The notes under the pieces: generated by a model
The model's input: the letters and a program-made list of their open reading frames with translations, nothing else
What the model was told of the DNA's origin: nothing
Databases searched by the model: none
Position numbers and translations under genes: made by a program
Part shown: in pieces, positions 1 through 10,250 of the stretch
Numbering within the stretch: the stretch's first letter is position 1
Layout of the letters: each line of letters begins with the position of its first letter
Assembly: GCA_021234155.1 (NCBI GenBank)
Contig: JAJEKV010000065.1
Location: 5,846,807-5,910,806 of the forward strand
DNA length: 64,000 nucleotides
Source: Isoetes taiwanensis
Lineage: Eukaryota > Streptophyta > Lycopodiopsida > Isoetales > Isoetaceae
Direction: 5' to 3'

Positions 1-2
1 TC

Positions 3-727
3 TTTCTCGAACAGAAAATTGTTGTGAAAAATATAGCTCTAAGACAGTTGCAAGAACCATTTGGATGGCCTAACACCTTCCATCAACCCCAGAGCCAAGC
101 AGGTCCAAGCAATGCTACATTAGCACCTGCAGTAGAAGAAGACGAGGATCGAGTCATGTACCTCGGACCAAGACGCAGGAATGAGCCTCAAGGTAATATC
201 ACAGAAATTACCAAGGGTATGCTAATTGCTCTTCCAACTGAGGAGGATGACAAAGGTCGACCTTTCTGGATAGCAAAAGTGCTTGACACATTCAAGGAGG
301 AAGGCTTAGTCATTAAACTCAAGATTCATTGGCTTGCAACACGCTCAGAAAATGCTTTTGAAGGTAGATATGAGTTAGAAATAGAAGCCAAGGAAAAGGA
401 AGAAAGTCCAAGAAGGTGGGTTGTAGGGATGAGCTGATCCTTAATGATGTGACTATATTGTGCTATGATTTTAAATTGAAATCTGACAATCGTCTACGCC
501 AGAGGACTATCAATTTGCTTAAAAAAGCTTGTAATTACGAAGAAGAGGATGAAGAAGGTGGTGGCAATGCTACACCATCTGTTGATAGTGATGAGGAAGA
601 TAACTCAAGCACTTCCTCTAGTGACAGTGAAAGAAGTGAAGGTGATGAGGATGGCATAAATGAATATGATGACGTCCTAGATCCCTCTCTATCACTCCTC
701 ACACTTTTGTACACAACTGAGTCTTAG
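3..727 (+). pseudogene. 3' part of an unrecognised nuclear-type protein with acidic tail; one frame change
   Basis: The frame is open from base 3, so the 5' part lies outside the window. It reads to about base 412 and then continues one frame over (CRDELILNDVTILCYDF) to a stop at 727. I see a compact segment around bases 210-390 (KGMLIALPTEEDDKGRPFWI then AKVL) that resembles a small chromatin or Tudor/BAH-like fold, then a basic stretch (LKSDNRLRQRTINLLKK), then a long Asp/Glu/Ser tail. The frame change at about 405-420, next to AAGAAGGTGGG, may be a real indel, a sequencing indel or an unrecognised intron. I do not recognise the family; plant transposon-derived proteins often look like this. 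Coding character is fairly convincing from composition and continuity across the frame change. No function is assigned. Confidence 0.5.
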
Positions 728-1835
728 AAAAAGACTGTAAATTTTGCATGTGAATATGAAGATTCTATCTTCAAATTTTGAGAATACTACAGTTTCAGTT
801 ACGGACTAACTTCAATTTTTTGTTAAATATTTTATCCTCCTCGAAATTAGGTTTCTCAATGAAAATATACTTCAAGAACATTCTATTTGCTAAGAAAAAT
901 GACACTTTAAAAAGTCAATTCTTTTCAAGGTAAAAAAAAAAATATTTTTGGAATATTTCCTTTTTTTTTTACTCGCTTTTGTAAAAAAAAGGATTTGGAA
1001 TATTCCCGCGCTTAATGATTTGCTCTTGTTATGTGTGCATATGCATGTGTACTTGCCCTCTTGGATTCTTATTGTCTGAGTGGATTTTATCGATTTTTGC
1101 TCACACTTACAAAGGTATTTGGTTTTTAATGCTTCTTTAGTTAGCATAATGTTTTTTTTACAAGGTATTGGTTTCCCCGATTCTACAATGTAGTGCTGCA
1201 AAAATCCCCTTTTGTTTCCTTCTTAAGATTTGTCGCAGATTCAAGTTTAGGCCCTCTGCTTGCTTCCAACTCTTGATATTCCCTCGGGTCACCGATTGTT
1301 CATAGTACCCAGCTTTTAGCTTCAATCAACAAACGGATTCTTATGCACACAACAAAGTGGATTATTCCACACCCTTTTCCATGTCATGCAGATCAGTCAA
1401 ATAGTGGCCACAAGAATGCATTTATATTGTAGGTTTGGAATTTTAATCGAACCATATATAAGGTGAATCATGCATTACCTTTAAGCTAGAGATGGAGCAT
1501 CCAAAATCATATGGATTGATAAACAATGGTGTCATTGTGAAAGGGAAATAGTTGTAGCGTATAACAATATGCAAAAGATAATAACATGGGGTTTTCTTTG
1601 TGTTGCAAACTTTATGACTTTCGTAATAATGGGATCAATCATTTCTATCTTTATGGTAACTTTTACTTATGTTCTATTTGTTTTATTGTGATCAAATTCA
1701 AAAGCTACAGGTGATGAAAGCCTCAAATAAATTCTAGTTTTTTTTTTGTGTTTGAATTCTAAAATTTTTGTCACACCAGGGGGGGAATGACGTCCCTAAG
1801 GCCCCGAAGGGGCCAATTTTTTTTTTTTTGCAACA
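728..1835. other. AT-rich non-coding stretch
   Basis: I see no credible reading frame here. It holds homopolymer runs (poly-A about 933-942, poly-T about 961-970 and 1739-1747). A G-run followed by a short hairpin (GGCCCCGAAGGGGCC near 1799-1814) and a poly-T run resembles the 3' hairpin of the LINE family seen later in the window, but the match is too short to classify. Confidence 0.4.
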
Positions 1836-1839
1836 CAAA

Positions 1840-1950
1840 CCATTAACATCCAACATATAAAAATTAAATCCCCCAACACATAACAACGAACACATAACAA
1901 CCATTGACATTAACAACCAACACATAACTACCATTGACATTAATTAACAC
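1840..1950. repeat. Short tandem repeat, period about 34 bp
   Basis: The phrases AACACATAACAACC and ATTGACATTAAC recur at least three times in imperfect tandem. The array lies just left of the inverted-repeat element at 1982. It contains no gene. Confidence 0.6.
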
Positions 1951-1981
1951 AATCATTGGGTCCAACACTTTTAAATTAAAT

Positions 1982-2272
1982 CCCCCTTTGGTTTGGGTGC
2001 ATATTCACACGGGGGGTGACGTAGGGCAGCGAGAGCCCTCATAATTGTATTTTGCACGTACGAAATCAACACCATATAGTATTCCGCTTCAAATCTTATA
2101 GTATTTTGCAAATCTTGTTATACAGTATAGCAAATTTTGTACTTGCATACCCCACAAACGAGGAACTTTACGTACGGTATAGATTAAGGAATAAGGGGTG
2201 AATATGCCTATCCAACAGCTCTCGCTGTTCTGAGTCACCCCCGCAGTGAATATGCACCCAAACCAAAGGGGG
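1982..2272. mobile_element. MITE-like element with ~60-bp terminal inverted repeats
   Basis: The left end CCCCCTTTGGTTTGGGTGCA is matched in reverse complement by the right end at 2272, and similarity continues inward about 60 bp, through GCGAGAGC on the left and GCTCTCGC on the right. The total length of 291 bp with no reading frame fits a non-autonomous DNA transposon. Flanking TTAAAT (1976-1981) and TTACAT (2273-2278) could be a 6-bp target duplication with one mismatch. The element abuts the first readable bases of a LINE fragment, so it may have inserted into that LINE. The superfamily is not determined. Confidence 0.7.
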
Positions 2273-3800
2273 TTACATAGCAGAACAGCAAGGGGAAGAA
2301 TACCCCCCTATGTTAGGAGACACCAAGATACCGATTATGCTGTACGCTGACGATCTGAGCATGATGGCCACAAAAAATAAGGGGATGCACAAATTACTAA
2401 AAAATAATCGAAAATTTCTCGAAAAACCGCTAATAAAGAATCTAGCAAAGACCAAGATAGTCATCTTCGGCCATAAGACCAGGCATAGACCCTTCAGATA
2501 CAGGGAAACAGAAATAGAGGAGACAACTAATATAGGTATCCGGGGTATGATGCACATGGCACGTGGAAGTGGGCTAAGGATGCGCATTAACAGGTTCCAA
2601 TCAGCCATAGGGAGCTATTTCAATATGAAAAATTTCTGCAAATGTAAGTAGAATAATTGACCGGGACATCAAATGCTATTTATTCAAGCAAAGAGTAGCC
2701 ACTACACAATTATATAGCGGAAGCCTGGGGCCAGCCTAATGCATACAAAAATGGGAAAAACAGAAAGAATTCTCTCGTGCAATGGCACAAACAGAATTTA
2801 AGGTACCTGGACAAATACGCCAATCGACAATCATGATCCTCAAACCGGGCGTAAACCAATGGAGGTGAGAGCATGGGAGAGGACCATAAGGTACCTAATT
2901 AAGGACAATGCAGAGACCTTCGTGGAAGTTGTCTAATATTGCAATCATTGAATCATCAAAGTCACGATTTTCATAGGCAAAGGGATGGTTTAAGGATGTG
3001 GCAAAATGGACCAGAGAGATGGGATTGAATCTAAGTGACCTAATAAACGAAGGGCAGTGGAATGAAGAGTGGGCAGACAGAGCTACAAGAGCATGGCTGC
3101 AAATACACATAGGACCCAAGACAAGCTAACTCATGACAGTTTTCAATCCCGAACAGCAGGTAGGACACAAGATGTACCGAGATAACATATTGGGAAAAGC
3201 CAGGAGAGACATCCTGGCTAGATTCAGGATGGAGAGTCATGATCTGAGAATCGAAAAGGACAGGTGGAGGGGAATAGCCAACGAGGACCGAATATGCAGA
3301 ACCTGTGACTCTGGGGGAATAGAGGATGAGAACCACATGATTAATGATTGCCTGATATATGGGGACATCGAGAGACAAAAACGTAAATATAAGATGGGGC
3401 AACCAAGACATATTTTGATGACAATGACGTAATCATTGAGGGATTTGGCGACGCCATCCGTGGAATGTTGATCGCATTACGTGGGAAAGTACACAGGAGA
3501 GAGGGTTAGTAATATGAACTGCACAAGAGGCGGCTCATAAAACCCCACACAAATTGTTCAGTTAAAAGCTGATTGATAACGACGCACCACCGCATGGCCA
3601 CGGAGCTGATGTAAAGCGGGATGCTGGTAATAATAGAAAAAGTCAGCTTTTCGAAAAAGGCTACATCATAACAAAGATGATGTAGTAGCGCTTTCGTGGA
3701 GCTCACCCATGCTACACAAGTCCAGGGGCCTGAGGGCACAAGGGACGCTAATTTCTATTCTATTCTATTCTATTCTGTTCTATTCTATTCTATTCTATTA
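2273..3800 (+). mobile_element. 5'-truncated, decayed LINE (RT palm to C-terminal zinc knuckle, TTCTA tail)
   Basis: The translation shows the reverse-transcriptase catalytic motif in IMLYADDLSMMA (about 2335-2370) and then KTKIVIFG (about 2450-2470), typical of non-LTR RT. After several frameshifts and stops, a C-terminal Cys-His cluster follows at about 3295-3360 (CRTC, then ENHMINDC), the usual LINE terminal zinc knuckle. The copy ends in a (TTCTA)n simple repeat at 3753-3800. The start coincides with the right edge of the MITE-like element. No endonuclease or RT fingers are present, so this is a dead, truncated copy. Confidence 0.85.
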
Positions 3801-3845
3801 ATGTTGTGATTAAATGTTGACTCAAACTGATTTCATTATGGTATA

Positions 3846-3942
3846 TGAGAATGAGAATGAGAATGATTTTTTATCGTCCACTGAGGCCAATAACCTTCAC
3901 ACTACATTTGTATATGTCATAACCTTCACACTACATTTGTTC
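3846..3942 (-). mobile_element. LINE 3' terminus, antisense, plus a 22-bp direct duplication
   Basis: Three GAATGA-type units (3846-3865) followed by TTTATCGTCCACTGAGGCC are the reverse complement of the conserved 3' box of the LINE family at 61800-61865, with a variant tail. The following TAACCTTCACACTACATTTG is present twice (about 3891 and 3921). Only the extreme 3' end is present, as expected for a very short insertion. Confidence 0.65.
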
Positions 3943-4219
3943 ATTAGATCTTATAGTGAATTTTGCAATACGGAAAAAAAAAATGGCGACCTGTACAACA
4001 TGCCATGATAGAATATTCTAAGGAATATTATACCATGGAACCCTCCAAGCCATCTTCAAAAAAACCCTCCAAATAAAATTCCCTTCCTGGAGTATGTGCC
4101 AAATATTGCGTTTGGCACTCCATTGCAATTTTGTGACATGGGTTTCTATTGGACCATTTTTGTGGGTGGTGCCGGTTTATTTCCACCTTGATGGCCAATT
4201 TCTATTTATGTTTTTTCTT

Positions 4220-5040
4220 CCACCACCGGATGACGTTTTTCTCCACCCTCCGGGTGATGCTATCTTCTTTTTTCATGTATTGTTTTTTTTTTTTTTTTGT
4301 CATTACTAATCGCCACATCAATTTGAGTGCTTTTGTTGTTGTGCAGCTTGCCGCTTCACCGCCATGCACGCTTCTAGTTCTCCTTAACCGCTAATGGGTG
4401 CCTTCTATATATTCCACTTCTTTTCAAGACTTCACCTGCCAGCTGGCGCTTCCTCTTCTTCTCACTCGCTATTTACGTTTCTGTGGACCTCGACTCAACA
4501 CTTGAGGTTTCGCGGGCGGCCGGGCTTATAGTTTGGAAAGTTCTCTAGTAGTCGGGTGGTTTTGTGTCTTTGCGCAGTCCCTTCCCAAAAATCGCATCGA
4601 TCCGAGCCATCGGATCGCCATTTCCGGGTGGACGAAGCCATTATATAAGGCTCTTTCTCCATTCGGGACCGGTTATCTGGGCGCCTTCTCATAGCAAAGA
4701 CTTCTTCCATTCTCATTGCTTCCCTCCCTTCCCACCCTCGCTTGTTAGCCGCTTTTTTCACATATGTTTGTTCATGCACTTTTTGTTGTTATTCACCTTG
4801 GGTGTTGCTATAATAATGTTTTTCTTTCTTCTCGCATCATGTCGCATTATTTGCCACCTGCGGGTGATGCTTCATGCGGGTCACATGATTGTTCTCCACC
4901 CATTGGACGCTTTTCTCCATCCACCCTACGGGTGATGCTGTTTATTTCCACCTCGAGGGTGACGCATATTTCTTTTCACATGATTGTTCTCCACCTGTTG
5001 GGTGATGCTTTTCTCCACCTCTACCGGTGATGCTATCTCC
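4220..5040. repeat. Recurrent CCACC-N5-GGGTGATGC hairpin motifs
   Basis: Short units of the form CCACC, about five bases, then GGGTGATGC or GGGTGACGC recur near 4241, 4855, 4920, 4949, 4990 and 5017, with looser forms at 4221 and 4894. Each unit can pair CACC with GGTG. CACATGATTGTTCTCCACC is repeated at about 4883 and 4978. The units are separated by T-rich DNA. I cannot assign a gene or element; the region is GC-richer in these motifs than its neighbours. Confidence 0.6.
4641..4650 (+). promoter_or_regulatory. Possible TATA box
   Basis: TTATATAAGG lies in a locally GC-richer segment and is followed by a pyrimidine-rich leader. An imperfect palindrome, GATCCGAGCCATCGGATC (about 4599-4616), lies just upstream. 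This is the layout of a plant core promoter, possibly inside a retroelement end. No convincing coding region follows, so this is a weak call. Confidence 0.3.
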
Positions 5041-5254
5041 TTTTTTGCTATGTTCTTTTTTCATATGTTTTCATCGCTTCATATCGCTAGGGGGGCTGTG
5101 TTTGATTTCTCTAACCATTCACGGGTGTTTTTTAGGGTTCTTTGTGTTGCTTGCAAGTTTTATGCCGTCTTCTGGGGTCCTGCTATTTTTGGGGTTCGCC
5201 ATCAACCCATCTCCTTCGGGTCCTAGGCAACATATTCAAGGTTGTTGGCTTAAT

Positions 5255-5325
5255 TTTTCATTAGGGTTTTCCTCGAAAACCCGAAAGGGCGGGGTTTTTT
5301 ATCCCGATGAGAAGTTGTCCCTTCC
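5255..5325 (+). mobile_element. LINE 3'-UTR hairpin remnant
   Basis: GGGTTTTCCTCGAAAACCC followed by GGGCGGGGTTTTTTATCC matches the hairpin segment at 61717-61762 of the long LINE. The terminal box and pentanucleotide tail are not recognisable beyond it, so this is a partial remnant. Confidence 0.5.
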
Positions 5326-5840
5326 CAGAATCACATGCATGGAATTTTTGAAACTCGTTAAATGATTGATTGTGATAAGCATGAAACATCGATCGTAATA
5401 CTAAATGGCAAGCTTTTAGTCAAAGGTAAAAAAAATCATTATGGTAATATAGTGTACGCCAACAAAGAAATTAATTAAAGTGTGTTATGTGAGCAAGGTC
5501 GCATATATCCTTAAGTTAGAAGCTTTCACCTCGACCACAATAAGAAGGAAGATGCTAGTTTGAAGCAGCTTACGTAAGACAATTGTTAAGCTAATTGAAA
5601 AGTTCCCCTTTTTGAAGGCTTAGGTTGGTTTTATATTCATAGAAATAAGTTACATCATCGAGTATACCCTAGAAGGCATACTTTAAGGTTGTAAAACAGA
5701 ACATATTCCTTTGTAAAATGGAATCATGTCATAAATGTATGGGCCTCGCATGTATGCACCATTCCATAATATTATCAAAAACATTCTAATATGTTCAGCT
5801 TGGAAATACTAATATAGAAGTCAAACCAAAGCTATTGTGC
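5326..5840. other. Non-coding stretch
   Basis: No supported gene or repeat family is visible. The DNA is AT-rich with scattered stops in all frames. Confidence 0.4.
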
Positions 5841-5841
5841 T

Positions 5842-7440
5842 TCAATAAGATCTTGTATGGTCGTAATCCGACACTCTGCTCCTTCCAAATATGTTTAGCG
5901 TAAGATCAAGCTTGGCCACCGGATAATTAGTGAAATCCAACAATAGAAGAACATGGGCCTCTTTTTCACGCCATTTGTGATACAAGTTCATGAAGAATTG
6001 TCTCAGGTTATTATGACTCCATGCTTCAGGCCTGTTTAATACCTTCTTGTTAGCCGAAGAATGAATCATCTCTTGTTTCAGCTGAATGAAGGTGTCTTCT
6101 TCCTCATTCCTGGGGAAATTGGATTCTTCTCCATCAGAGTCCTCGGCTACCCCCATTCCCCCGTCTGCAACTCCGTATCTATTAAGTCTCCTCACAGCAT
6201 ATGTGTAAAACATTATCATTAACTGTTAGTTTTAGCACAAAGAAATCATACATCCCCTGGAATCTACCAATAGTTGTCCATGCTTTATCATAATTCTTCC
6301 CTTTAAGATTTCTATGGGCCACAGCCGAGTCCACCAGCACAGCCAAAAAAGTTTGTTTGAGCCAGATTAGATTAGGATTTTTGTGTTCAATGGCAACCCT
6401 GTTCCGATGTTTTCAAACTGCCCAGCAACTCAAAGATCTTGTTGTGCTTAATAACCTATTCTCAGTATTCAGATACTCTATCAGACCGACATCCCAAATT
6501 GCTCCCCTGTTGATTTGAGCAGACCAGCTCCAGAAATCCCTGATAATAGGACATACAAAAACATGGTTTGAAGTTTCAATTTTCCCACACCCCATTAAGC
6601 ACATCTCTGAAATGGAGGTATCAAATTTGGCCCTCTTAGAATTGGTAGTTAAACTTTGGTGCAGAATTAACCAGCTGAAGGTCTTGACCTTATTTGCAGT
6701 ATAGCTTTTCCACCCTTTAGCACATACTAATGCTAAATCCTTTTCCTCACAGTTCTGGATGATTTGTGGCTAATCAAAGCCTTATAAATCTCCTTAACAG
6801 AATATATCCCTTTCCCTTTCCAATGCCATTGGTTTGAGCTATTGCACAACTCATCATATTGTTCAACTTTATCCATTATTTTCATGTCTAGATCTGATCC
6901 CGTGGTAACAGTGGCTACCTCTTTCCATAACTTCCATCCGGTCTCTCCTTTCCTTAGGCCACCAATCTGCCTAATACCTGCATGGTACCATTGCATATAT
7001 TAATATTTCTGTGGATGTTGTAATGCTAAACAATCATTCTCACTACTAACAACTCCAGGATGCAAAAGAAATTAATCTCTTTGGATTTGGCATCAAGAAC
7101 TGGAGGTTTATAGCATAGGGATGCTAAATTCCATGCCTCAAACATTCTTTTGTATATGTTGGAAGTATTAGGACCTGGGTTAAATTGGAAGAATGCTGAA
7201 TCTAGCAGCTCATGTTTCAAGCTATGACTGCCAACTGGATATGATTCCTGCACCCAGTATCTGACCAGTTTTAATGCAGGGGATGATGAAGTATTATGGA
7301 TAGCTCTCCAAATCATCTTCACTGCCAAAGCTTGAGCTTGTATAAACAGATCTTTACATCCCAAACCCCCTTCCTTCCTGGATTTAGTAAGGTTCCACGA
7401 CATCTTTCCAAATAAAATCCAAAGAGCTTCCACCCTATAA
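5842..7440 (-). mobile_element. C-terminal half of a polymerase-type LINE, frameshifted
   Basis: Read on the minus strand from 7440 down, the fragments line up in the order expected for the post-RT part of a plant L1-type ORF2. First comes a connection segment (KMSWNLTKSRKEGGLGCKDL, about 7410-7350). Then a zf-RVT-like block around 6996-6733 (WHWKGKGIYSVKEIYKALIS) continues at 6600-6530 as CLMGCGKIETSNHVFVCPII with its Cys/His residues. A C-terminal extension follows, ending about 5842. Several frameshifts and stops separate the blocks. A gypsy RT piece on the opposite strand starts directly at 7447, so this copy was broken or nested. RT and endonuclease are missing. Confidence 0.75.
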
Positions 7441-7446
7441 AGAATG

Positions 7447-7640
7447 GAATGTAAAATTATGTTTGGACTAGATGCAAAGCCAATAAGCAAAGCTCCTTAT
7501 AGGATGACCACCCTAGAGCTAGAAGAGCTTAAGAAGCAACTGAAGGAGTTGCTAGAACTTGGGTTCATTCGATCAAGTGTATCACCCTTCCAGGCACCCA
7601 TTCTTTTCATGAAAAAGAAAGATGGAAGTCTAACAATGTG
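7447..7640 (+). mobile_element. Ty3/gypsy reverse-transcriptase N-terminal fragment
   Basis: The translation contains [20 protein letters not shown], then [20 protein letters not shown] and [11 protein letters not shown]. This is the diagnostic start of the gypsy RT domain ([33 protein letters not shown]). Similarity stops abruptly at about 7645, before the usual VDYR.LN block. The fragment is sandwiched between a minus-strand LINE and a minus-strand DIRS-type element and cannot be functional. Confidence 0.9.
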
Positions 7641-7796
7641 CAGGCTCGAAATGCCATTTTTGCAACGGAATACCACTTCTGAAACAAAAGGCGCCAATTT
7701 CAAACTGGTCCACAACAAGAACCATCAAGGAGCTGAGGGTCAGTGCAAAACCACTAAGGTCGGTCGAGCTCGACATGCTGCTGCATGAGCGATAAC

Positions 7797-9110
7797 TCAA
7801 GGAATGAGAGATGTAGAGGGAAGACAATAATTGTAGAATATGTGCCAGTTATAGGAAAAAGCAACCGAAGGTATGCAGTGTTGATATGAGAAGTTGGTAT
7901 TGAAGACATGGAGTTCTAAATTCAAAGGAGAAGCAAAGCGGTCAACATGGTGCGATCCCCAGAGGGCATCTATTTGTTGAAAACACCAACGAGTAAGAGC
8001 AAAGTCATCAGAGTTGGAACACTGAGATAAATAATCATCCCACTCATTCTGGGATCTAGGAATCCACATATGTTTAAATGGTATTGAAAGCTAAAAAGAT
8101 ATTAGAAAAATTTCAAGTACAAGAGACCGAATTTCGAAAGAAATTGAATCGCCCCTACATAAGATAGAAGGCACATTGTGATTACCACCTCTTACAGATT
8201 CGTGACAAGTCGAAATGGATGGAAGAGCGGCTCGAAGAATCTAATATAAAGAAAAAAGCAAAAGACATCCTCCCCAACCAAAAGCATCAAACCTATAACG
8301 ATGGAGAGGAGATGAATATAGAGATAGAGCGAGAGCTAAGAGAGGAAGCTACAGACTCCTGACCTAAAACTTCCAAGCGGGCTAAGGCTATTAATGTAAT
8401 AAAGCGGTCCCAATGGAGAGGTTGGATAAGACCTGTAGGAAAAGACGCCAAAGTGGAGATTAAAGGTCCAAAAATAATCGGGCAAAGACTATACAAAACC
8501 GAGAAACCGGGCTAAAATACCTAAGGTCAAAGGTACCATCAAAAGGATAGAGGAAGATAAATGAAAAACTTGCCCAATTCTTAGAGGCTTATAGAAAGAG
8601 TTATAGAACAAGAGTTTAAAATAAGTTCGAGAAAAATGGCACAATGTGAAATGTGAAGATGAAATTCTAGCCAAGGAATGAGAAATTCAGATTGAAGAGG
8701 GAGCTCGCTAAGCTTGGTATTAAACAGAAAATCATCCATGTAATGAGTGCAATGGATGCCAGTGCTTCATAATGGCGAACTAGTAGTCGCATTAGTTTAG
8801 TAAAACATAAGGTGCACAGGACAAACCAAATGGCAGCATAGTGAAAACGGAAAAAAGTCCCTTCAAATGGAAAACCGAAAGAAGCATATAACAAGCCAAG
8901 AGTTCAGATAACACAAATCCAGGATGAGTTTGTTATCACCTTTAGGGACAATTTGGAGGGGGAAACAGAAAAAGGGTTGAGAAGATACGTGTTGAATGGC
9001 ATCAGACTGAACTAGATGAAAGATAGCAGAATGTGCAAAAGGTAAACGATTTTTAAGTGCCACAAGGTTCGGGCGGATAAAAGTCTGTGAAGGAGCAGTG
9101 TTGGCCTAAC
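7797..9110 (-). mobile_element. DIRS-type retroelement fragment (RT and RNase H), decayed
   Basis: On the minus strand the RT begins near 9063 with LPFAHSAIFHLVQSD, then FFCFPLQIVPKGDNKLILDL and LCYLNSWLV, typical of DIRS RT. The catalytic YMDD is encoded at 8731-8742 within HCTHYMDDFLF. An FGWGG motif near 8265 fits the start of RNase H. The segment 8069-7797 reads WIPRSQNEWDDYLSQCSNSD, then RWCFQQIDALWGSHHVDRFA and SPLN. This WIPR..NE.AD.LS / WG.HxVDRFAS pattern is characteristic of the DIRS RNase H region. Multiple frameshifts and stops are present, and I did not find the tyrosine recombinase. DIRS elements are known from some algae and animals and are uncommon in flowering plants. Confidence 0.75.
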
Positions 9111-9464
9111 CATATTGAATCCAAGCAATAATCAGGGGTCCAGCAGATATGAAACCCGAAAAGGTAGAGCCATATGCAACCTATTTATAACCAGCGTATG
9201 GGATGCTAAAGTGCTAGCCTAAACGTGGTCAAAAGGAAAGTGGGGAAGAGGAGCATCAAAATAGGAAAATCTAAAAAAATGCACCATAAAATTGAATCAA
9301 ACAAAACTAGTAATAAAGCGTTCTACATTATTCGGGCTTTTAGCGAGAATATGTTATATAGGTATGGATGTATGAACTCCGAAAGCCATATTTTCTTGAT
9401 TTGTTTATGGGTCCTGTGTGGAAGAGGTGATGATTGGGTTTATCGATGCAATGTGGCAATGCGG

Positions 9465-9602
9465 ATAGAATAGAATTGAATAGAATAGAATAGAATAGGT
9501 TTTTTAGCGTCCAAAGGTGCCATTCACAGATTGGTGCATAGGAATAGAATAGAATAGAATATGATTTTATCGTCCACGGAGACCAACTGGCCTATGGGAC
9601 CT
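9465..9602 (-). mobile_element. Two antisense LINE 3' termini with (GAATA)n tails
   Basis: The first terminus has GAATA units (9465-9497) followed by TTTTTTAGCGTCCAAAGG. The second has GAATA units (9541-9562) followed by GATTTTATCGTCCACGGAGA and CCAACTGGCCTATGGGACC. The second is a near-exact reverse complement of the 3' end of the long LINE at 61800-61865. Only tail-proximal sequence is retained in each. Confidence 0.85.
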
Positions 9603-9969
9603 TGGTCGGTTAAGATTGTGTTGGTCGTATCGCATTGGTTTTATTCGAGTATTGTTTGTCAAGTTGGTTGCTTTTTTTTTTTACGTTGTTATTCTCTCCT
9701 CTGCTACTTAAACTTTGGATTAAAGAACCACAATAAATTTGTAAATGTTAGGGATTTGGAGTTATCTTGGAGCATAATCAATTTGTAAAATGTAGCAGCA
9801 TTGGGCTTGGCAATGGCATCTAAAAAGGATAATGCTACAATATAAACAATGTGCCATGCATAGGGTGGCACTTGACATATGGCCAATGATAGAACGTAGA
9901 GCTATTTATAAAATTATAATTTTGAACTTAGTTATATCTACATAGTTGATGGTTTGATATTACATTGTT

Positions 9970-10250
9970 TTAATATGACATTGTTTTAATATAGATGGCT
10001 TGTAGCAATGAGATGTAACATAGACCATTTGAAGGAAGATAATACATGTAATATAAACATTTAAAGGAAGATAATCCAATGATTATTTCAAGTGTAAATA
10101 CATGTGCATTTTACATACACTGTTTTAATATACACTGTTTTAATATAGCAATGTGCATTTAAAGGAAGATAATCCATGTAATATAGACCATTTAAAGGAA
10201 GATAATCCAATGGTTATTTCAAGTGTAAATACATGTGCATTTTATCCAAA
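9970..10250. repeat. Local duplication of a ~130-bp segment with ACTGTTTTAATATA units
   Basis: The phrases AAAGGAAGATAATCCAATG, TTATTTCAAGTGTAAATACA and TGTGCATTTTA appear twice (about 10063-10115 and 10190-10243), with TTTAAAGGAAGATAATCCAT in between. CACTGTTTTAATATA repeats at about 10119 and 10134. This lies just upstream of the large tandem array. Confidence 0.7.

Noticed and set aside
890-1201. 103-codon minus-strand frame
   Set aside because: Lys/Ile-rich translation of AT-rich DNA with poly-A runs; no family resemblance.
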